Assembly (NCBI RefSeq): GCF_042678305.1
Contig: NZ_JBHUDT010000008.1
From: Gelatiniphilus marinus
GTDB taxonomy: Bacteria; Bacteroidota; Bacteroidia; Flavobacteriales; Flavobacteriaceae
Direction: 5' to 3' (one strand)
DNA length: 64,000 nucleotides
Both the position numbers and the translations under genes were made by a program. Each line of letters begins with the position of its first letter. Within the stretch, counting starts at the first letter, position 1. Under the pieces are notes generated by a model. It saw only the letters and a program-made list of their open reading frames with translations, ran no database searches and was not told the origin of the DNA. Positions 60,061 to 64,000 of this stretch are shown here, in pieces.

Positions 60061-61725
60061 ATGAAAAAAATTATTGGAAAAGTAGCTGCCACCGAAAAAA
60101 AACCTACTACAATTGATGAGTTCTATTTCTGGACTAATAAGCAAAGAATATTAAATCCATTTGATGTGGTCAAGGTTGAACATATTGACAAATCAATATC
60201 ATATGGAGTAATTGAGGAGATTTCGCATATAACTGATTCGGCAAGCTACTTAAGTAATTTTATTTCCAGCGACTTTGGGGATGTGTCCACAGAGCCAAAT
60301 ATGCATCGAATAGGTATGAATTTCGTAAAGGCAAAAGTGCTTGGCAACAACAAAAGTATATATACACCGGTACTTGACGGCAGTAAAGTAGGACTTGCGG
60401 AACAGGCAGAAGTTCTCGAAGCACTAGGATTGGATAAAATTAAGAATAAACTTATCTGTGGATATATAGAGATGTATCGTGATGAAGATAAAGTGACTTT
60501 GCCGGTTCATTTCAATTCTCAGTTCTTAATCGGTCCAGAAGGAGCGCACTTGAATATTTCGGGTATATCCGGTTTAGCTGCAAAGACATCTTACACAATG
60601 TTTTTGATGAAAGCTATTCAAGATGAATATTTATCAAAACAAGATGGGAATGATTCAGTTGCGTTTGTGATGTTTAACGTAAAGGGTAGGGATTTGCTGG
60701 CAATTGATGAGCCCAACGAGGAATTGAGCAAAGAAGAAAAGGAAAGATACACCAAAATGTTAGGATTAAATACGGAGCCTTTCAAAAATGCCAAATACTA
60801 TTACCCCTATTCTAACCACTCAACATCCAAAACACATAGCTATGGTAATAGTAATGACATAAATACCCAAGTTGATTTGGACAAGGCCTTTAGGTACAAG
60901 TATGATTTCGAAGACGATAAGGAGAGCTTGGACCTACTTTTTTCAAATGTTGAAGATTCTACTGGCACAATGGAGTCTATAGTGAACTTTATTTTAACCG
61001 GACAAGGAGGATTTGGCGATATAACATCCTGGAGTCAATTTATTAATAAGGTTGGGGAATATACCAAGTCTGGACAAAAAGGAGATAAAGAGATTTCTGT
61101 TATGAGTTGGAGAAAATTCAAAAGGATTGTAACCAAGGCTTTAAACAACGAAATCTTTAGTCAACGAGTTGTGCCCGAAAAAAATGAAATAAGGCTAAAA
61201 GATTCAATAAAAAATATCCAAAAAAATGACATTCACGTTATTGATATCGCCAAACTTGACCAGGATACTCAGTCATTTGTTTTCGGTGATGTTATAAGGG
61301 CAATATATGACCTTAAACTTGGGCAAGAGGAAAGGGAAGAAAATGACATTCCTTCTAAAATCGTTATTTTTATTGATGAGCTAAATAAATATGCATCAAA
61401 GGATATACCTAAGAATTCACCAATTTTAAGGCAAATTATTGATATTTCAGAGCGTGGTCGTTCACTGGGTATCATCCTGTTTTCTGTCGAGCAATTCAAG
61501 AGTGCTATTCACGATAGAGTAAAAGGAAATTGCGCTACTCACGCATATGGTAGAACCAATGCGATAGAGATTTCAAAAGGAGATTACAGGTTTGTTCCCA
61601 ATGTTTACAAAAATATGATGACGCGCCTCGACCCTGGCGAGTACATAATCGAGCATCCCGTTTTCCGTTCCTTACTAAATATTAAATTCCCTCGACCACT
61701 TTATAAACAATTCCCGAATGGCTAA
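60061..61725 (+). CDS. HerA-like ATPase with HAS-barrel domain
   Basis: 554 residues. The N-terminal HAS-barrel (residues 1-110: IIGKVAATEKKPTTIDEFYFWT, NPFDVVKVEH, SYGVIEEI) is typical of HerA. The P-loop is atypical: GISGLAAKTSYTM (168-180), with Ala in place of the Gly before Lys; Walker B is VIFIDELNKY (Asp439, Glu440). ISERGRSLGIILFSVEQFKSAI and the C-terminal NVYKNMMTRLDPGEYII fit DUF87/HerA hexameric translocases. It should thread DNA to the NurA-like nuclease. Its last eight bases overlap the next gene. Confidence 0.85.
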   Translation: MKKIIGKVAATEKKPTTIDEFYFWTNKQRILNPFDVVKVEHIDKSISYGVIEEISHITDSASYLSNFISSDFGDVSTEPNMHRIGMNFVKAKVLGNNKSIYTPVLDGSKVGLAEQAEVLEALGLDKIKNKLICGYIEMYRDEDKVTLPVHFNSQFLIGPEGAHLNISGISGLAAKTSYTMFLMKAIQDEYLSKQDGNDSVAFVMFNVKGRDLLAIDEPNEELSKEEKERYTKMLGLNTEPFKNAKYYYPYSNHSTSKTHSYGNSNDINTQVDLDKAFRYKYDFEDDKESLDLLFSNVEDSTGTMESIVNFILTGQGGFGDITSWSQFINKVGEYTKSGQKGDKEISVMSWRKFKRIVTKALNNEIFSQRVVPEKNEIRLKDSIKNIQKNDIHVIDIAKLDQDTQSFVFGDVIRAIYDLKLGQEEREENDIPSKIVIFIDELNKYASKDIPKNSPILRQIIDISERGRSLGIILFSVEQFKSAIHDRVKGNCATHAYGRTNAIEISKGDYRFVPNVYKNMMTRLDPGEYIIEHPVFRSLLNIKFPRPLYKQFPNG

Positions 61726-63262
61726 GATTGAAACTAAAATAGGTAAAGATGTAATTGAATCCTTGACATTGGGAATGTATGAGGATTCAAGATTTATCTT
61801 TCGAGAATACATACAAAATAGTGCCGACCAAATAGATAAGGCTTTTGAAGACGGAATGTTTGACAGTTTAAGAGACGGCAAAATTGAAATTGAAATACAA
61901 CCTACTACCAAAACTATAAGTATAACAGATAATGCCACAGGTATTTCTAAAAACAACGTGCAGTCAATCCTGAAAAATATTGCAAAGTCTACAAAAGACC
62001 GAACTAAAAATAAGGGGTTTCGAGGAATCGGACGCCTTGGTGGGCTTGCTTATGCAGATAAACTAATTTTTGAAACAAGTTTTGAAGGTGAAGACGTCAA
62101 GACCTACCTAACTTGGAATGCCCAAGAATTAAAATCAATAATTAATAATCGTAGTACAAAAGAAGACGCAACAAAAGTAATAGACCAAGTAACCTCTTTT
62201 AGCGAAGAAAAAGAAACGAGCGGAGCTCATTACTTTAAAGTGACTTTAGAGGGTGTAAACAACAAAGCCCTTTTAGATAAGGATGATATTTATAATTACC
62301 TAACGATGGTTGCGCCAGTGCCATATAATAAAGGTTTCTTCTTCAAAGACAGGATATATACTAAGGCTGAAGGACTCAATTTCAATATTGACGAGTACCT
62401 TATCTACGTTAATAAAAATCAGATTTTGAAGTCATACACTATGAGTATCTATTCAGGGGATGTTCATAATAAGAAAAAAATTGATGAGATACACGATATT
62501 GAAACCTATGAGATAAGGAACTCTCAGGGTCAACTTTTGGCTTGGGGCTGGTACGCTATATCAAATTTCACTAAAGTTCTACCGTCCGTTAATGCAGCTC
62601 GCTGTTTAAGATTGAGAAAAGGCAACATTCAAATCGGATTGGAAGATGCGCTATCTAAACTTTTTAAGGAGTCCAGAGGAACCAAATATTTCTTTGGAGA
62701 AGTCCACGCCGTAAGCCCTGAACTCATTCCAAATTCTCGACGAGATTATTTTACAGAGAATAAGGCATTGAAAGAGTTTGAAAAGCACCTGAAGATTAAG
62801 TTTTCAGATTTACACAAACTTTACCATTTTTCTTCTGAAATTAGAAATAATCAGAAAAGAATAGATGATTTTAACGCATCAAATAAAGCCTTTGAAAAAC
62901 AGTCTAAAAATGGTGGTTTCACGGACGAAAAAGAAAAAGCGGACTTTATTGAAAAGTTAGAGCAGTTAAAAGAAAAAGCGGAAAGCGCACAAGAAAAGCT
63001 TCAAAAAGCAAAAGAGAAAATTACTTCTACTGACACTTCAAAATCTAAAGTTTTTGAAAATGTTGTAAAAGCAAAAAACAAGGACGTAACTAAGGTCAAA
63101 ATTAAAGACAACGGTAAAACAAAATTTATTACCGATGATATAACCGCTTTGAGCCGAAAAGATAGGAAATTGGTTTCTAAGATTTTTGGTGTTGTGGATA
63201 CAGTTTTAACACCAGATTTGGCATCATTGCTAAAAGAAAAAATAAAAGAAGAGCTGCAATGA
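61718..63262 (+). CDS. HSP90/GHKL-type ATPase
   Basis: 514 residues. The Bergerat fold is clear: FREYIQNSADQID (Glu30, Asn34), DNATGIS (Asp71, Gly75) and GFRGIGRLGGLAY (100-112). The middle region includes WGWYAISNFTKVLPSVNAARCLRLRKG and the HSP90-like segment IPNSRRDYF. A strongly charged coiled coil lies at about 380-440 (FIEKLEQLKEKAESAQEKLQKAKEK). HSP90-like ATPases recur in defence operons. Eight-base overlap with herA upstream and four-base (ATGA) with the AAA ATPase downstream. Confidence 0.85.
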   Translation: MAKIETKIGKDVIESLTLGMYEDSRFIFREYIQNSADQIDKAFEDGMFDSLRDGKIEIEIQPTTKTISITDNATGISKNNVQSILKNIAKSTKDRTKNKGFRGIGRLGGLAYADKLIFETSFEGEDVKTYLTWNAQELKSIINNRSTKEDATKVIDQVTSFSEEKETSGAHYFKVTLEGVNNKALLDKDDIYNYLTMVAPVPYNKGFFFKDRIYTKAEGLNFNIDEYLIYVNKNQILKSYTMSIYSGDVHNKKKIDEIHDIETYEIRNSQGQLLAWGWYAISNFTKVLPSVNAARCLRLRKGNIQIGLEDALSKLFKESRGTKYFFGEVHAVSPELIPNSRRDYFTENKALKEFEKHLKIKFSDLHKLYHFSSEIRNNQKRIDDFNASNKAFEKQSKNGGFTDEKEKADFIEKLEQLKEKAESAQEKLQKAKEKITSTDTSKSKVFENVVKAKNKDVTKVKIKDNGKTKFITDDITALSRKDRKLVSKIFGVVDTVLTPDLASLLKEKIKEELQ

Positions 63263-64000
63263 AAATATCAATTGAGAATTTTAAATCCATTCACAAAGTA
63301 CAAGGTTTTGAGATAAAACCGTTGACAATTTTATCAGGTGTTAATAGTGCCGGTAAGTCTTCATTTTTCCAAATCTTATTGTTGCTAAAACACTCAATTG
63401 AACAGAAGTCTCAGAATAGACCTCTCGATTTAAGTGGAGGGCTATACGAAACATCGAGTTTCAATGATTTAATATATAATCACGATGCTGAAGAAAACAT
63501 TAAAATTTCCTTTTTGTTTTCAAAACAAGAGTATCAAAGTTTAGATGATAGAAAAACGACTAAATTTTTTGATTCTTTAGGTGAGTATAGTTGTGAAATA
63601 GATGTTCATTTTTCTATAAGTAGTGATAAGATAATAATTTCTCTATTTCAGATTGAGTTTCAGTTTGATGAGGATACAAACAAATATATTCGCTTTTATC
63701 AAGATAGGAGTTTGGTTCATAAAATTGAGACAAATACCCCAGCTTTTATTGATGAAAATTTTACTGCCGATATAATATCAGAATTAAATGTAGAATATAA
63801 TTCAATTTTCCCAAATCAAATAAGCTATAAACAAAAGGTTGAAGATGAAGATTTGCAAGGTAGGCAAACCACTCTGACAGAGGAGTTCTATAAGGTGGTA
63901 AATGTAAGCGATACAAAAAAATTAATCAGCAGGTTCTTTGAGTCAATTCATTATATCGGTCCCTCTCGTAAAGAACCTCAAGAGAGTTATACCTTTAAGA
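63259..64000 (+). CDS. AAA/SMC-like ATPase (DUF3696 or OLD-like), cut by the right edge
   Basis: The visible 247 residues open MKISIENFKSIHKVQGFEIKP, LTILSGVNSAGKSSFFQILL with Walker A GVNSAGKSS (27-35), followed by a long insertion and IHYIGPSRKEPQESY, which is the pre-signature region of AAA_15/DUF3696/OLD-type ATPases. The ABC signature, Walker B and any C-terminal nuclease (TOPRIM) or DUF3696 domain lie beyond 64000. ATGA overlap with the HSP90-like gene. Confidence 0.8.
   Translation, partial: MKISIENFKSIHKVQGFEIKPLTILSGVNSAGKSSFFQILLLLKHSIEQKSQNRPLDLSGGLYETSSFNDLIYNHDAEENIKISFLFSKQEYQSLDDRKTTKFFDSLGEYSCEIDVHFSISSDKIIISLFQIEFQFDEDTNKYIRFYQDRSLVHKIETNTPAFIDENFTADIISELNVEYNSIFPNQISYKQKVEDEDLQGRQTTLTEEFYKVVNVSDTKKLISRFFESIHYIGPSRKEPQESYTFK

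Larger units (their letters stand above)
50473..64000. mobile_element. Integrated mobilizable element at tRNA-Leu (right end beyond the window)
   Basis: From the tRNA-Leu 3' end onward housekeeping genes stop and element genes take over: IS110 transposase, DUF932 protein, SSB, RadC-like protein, BfmA-like, DUF5712 relaxase-like and TraG/VirD4-like coupling protein, then a defence-like operon. tRNA 3' ends are favoured integration sites. No tyrosine integrase or second attachment site lies in view, so the boundary and size are inferred. Confidence 0.6.

Noticed and set aside
1..64000. CRISPR array or rRNA operon
   Set aside because: No regularly spaced direct repeats of CRISPR length and no rRNA sequence were seen; the heptamer array at 23322 is too short and has no spacers.
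50473..64000. Prophage
   Set aside because: No capsid, portal, terminase or tail genes; mobilization genes indicate a conjugatively mobilized element instead.

Overview
The window comes from an AT-rich Bacteroidota genome, almost certainly a marine-type Flavobacteriaceae. The evidence is a GldA-type gliding ABC ATPase, a type IX secretion (T9SS) C-terminal sorting domain, TAnnTTTG-type -7 promoter boxes with TTG/TTTG -33 boxes, many DUF families typical of the group, and an element with BfmA/DUF5712/MobC-type mobilization genes. Genus cannot be fixed from the sequence alone.

Left part (1-50 kb) is ordinary chromosome. Positions 1-303 hold the first codons of an unknown gene and a frameshifted C-terminal relic of a 2-oxoglutarate dehydrogenase E2 gene. 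Then come a three-gene secreted cassette (two paralogous small proteins plus a T9SS cargo with a possible Cys/His hydrolase core), a GIN-domain lipoprotein, ackA-pta and gldA. An aromatic amino acid operon (prephenate dehydratase, aminotransferase, prephenate dehydrogenase, DAHP synthase-chorismate mutase) follows; it is preceded by a Phe/Tyr-rich leader peptide and attenuator-like hairpins. rsgA, a sialidase, dtd, two transglutaminase-fold DUF3857 proteins, a MazG-like enzyme, aroA, queA, rlmN and a polyprenyl synthase come next, then a porin, a glycosyltransferase, a flippase-like protein, ruvC, hemW and several small genes.

From 34.3 to 42.8 kb lies a coherent hydroxyproline utilisation locus: AraC regulator, DapA-family deaminase, 2,5-dioxovalerate dehydrogenase, two-cysteine hydroxyproline epimerase, dipeptidyl-peptidase-like S9 protease and a DadA-like FAD oxidase. 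Together they can take Hyp peptides to 2-oxoglutarate. A BlaI/M56 sensor pair with twin operators, an EamA transporter and an M20 dipeptidase follow.

Two repeat families run through the chromosomal part. One is a ~30 bp G/C-rich palindromic repeat that has entered or touches coding ends (tyrA, ruvC, hemW) and the interior of aroA. The other is a ~100 bp structured repeat in three copies whose terminal and internal stems covary.

From the tRNA-Leu gene at 50391 to the right edge the DNA looks like an integrated mobilizable element: IS110 insertion, DUF932 protein, SSB, RadC-like JAMM protein, structured non-coding regions, an oriT-like region, BfmA-like protein, DUF5712 relaxase-like protein and a VirD4/TraG-like coupling protein. 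Behind the mobilization genes sits the most interesting cargo, a tightly packed operon of NurA-like nuclease, HerA-like ATPase with an atypical P-loop, HSP90/GHKL-type ATPase and an AAA/SMC-like ATPase cut by the window edge. This is a candidate multi-subunit antiphage or DNA-processing system. No integrase is visible, so the element must continue past 64000.
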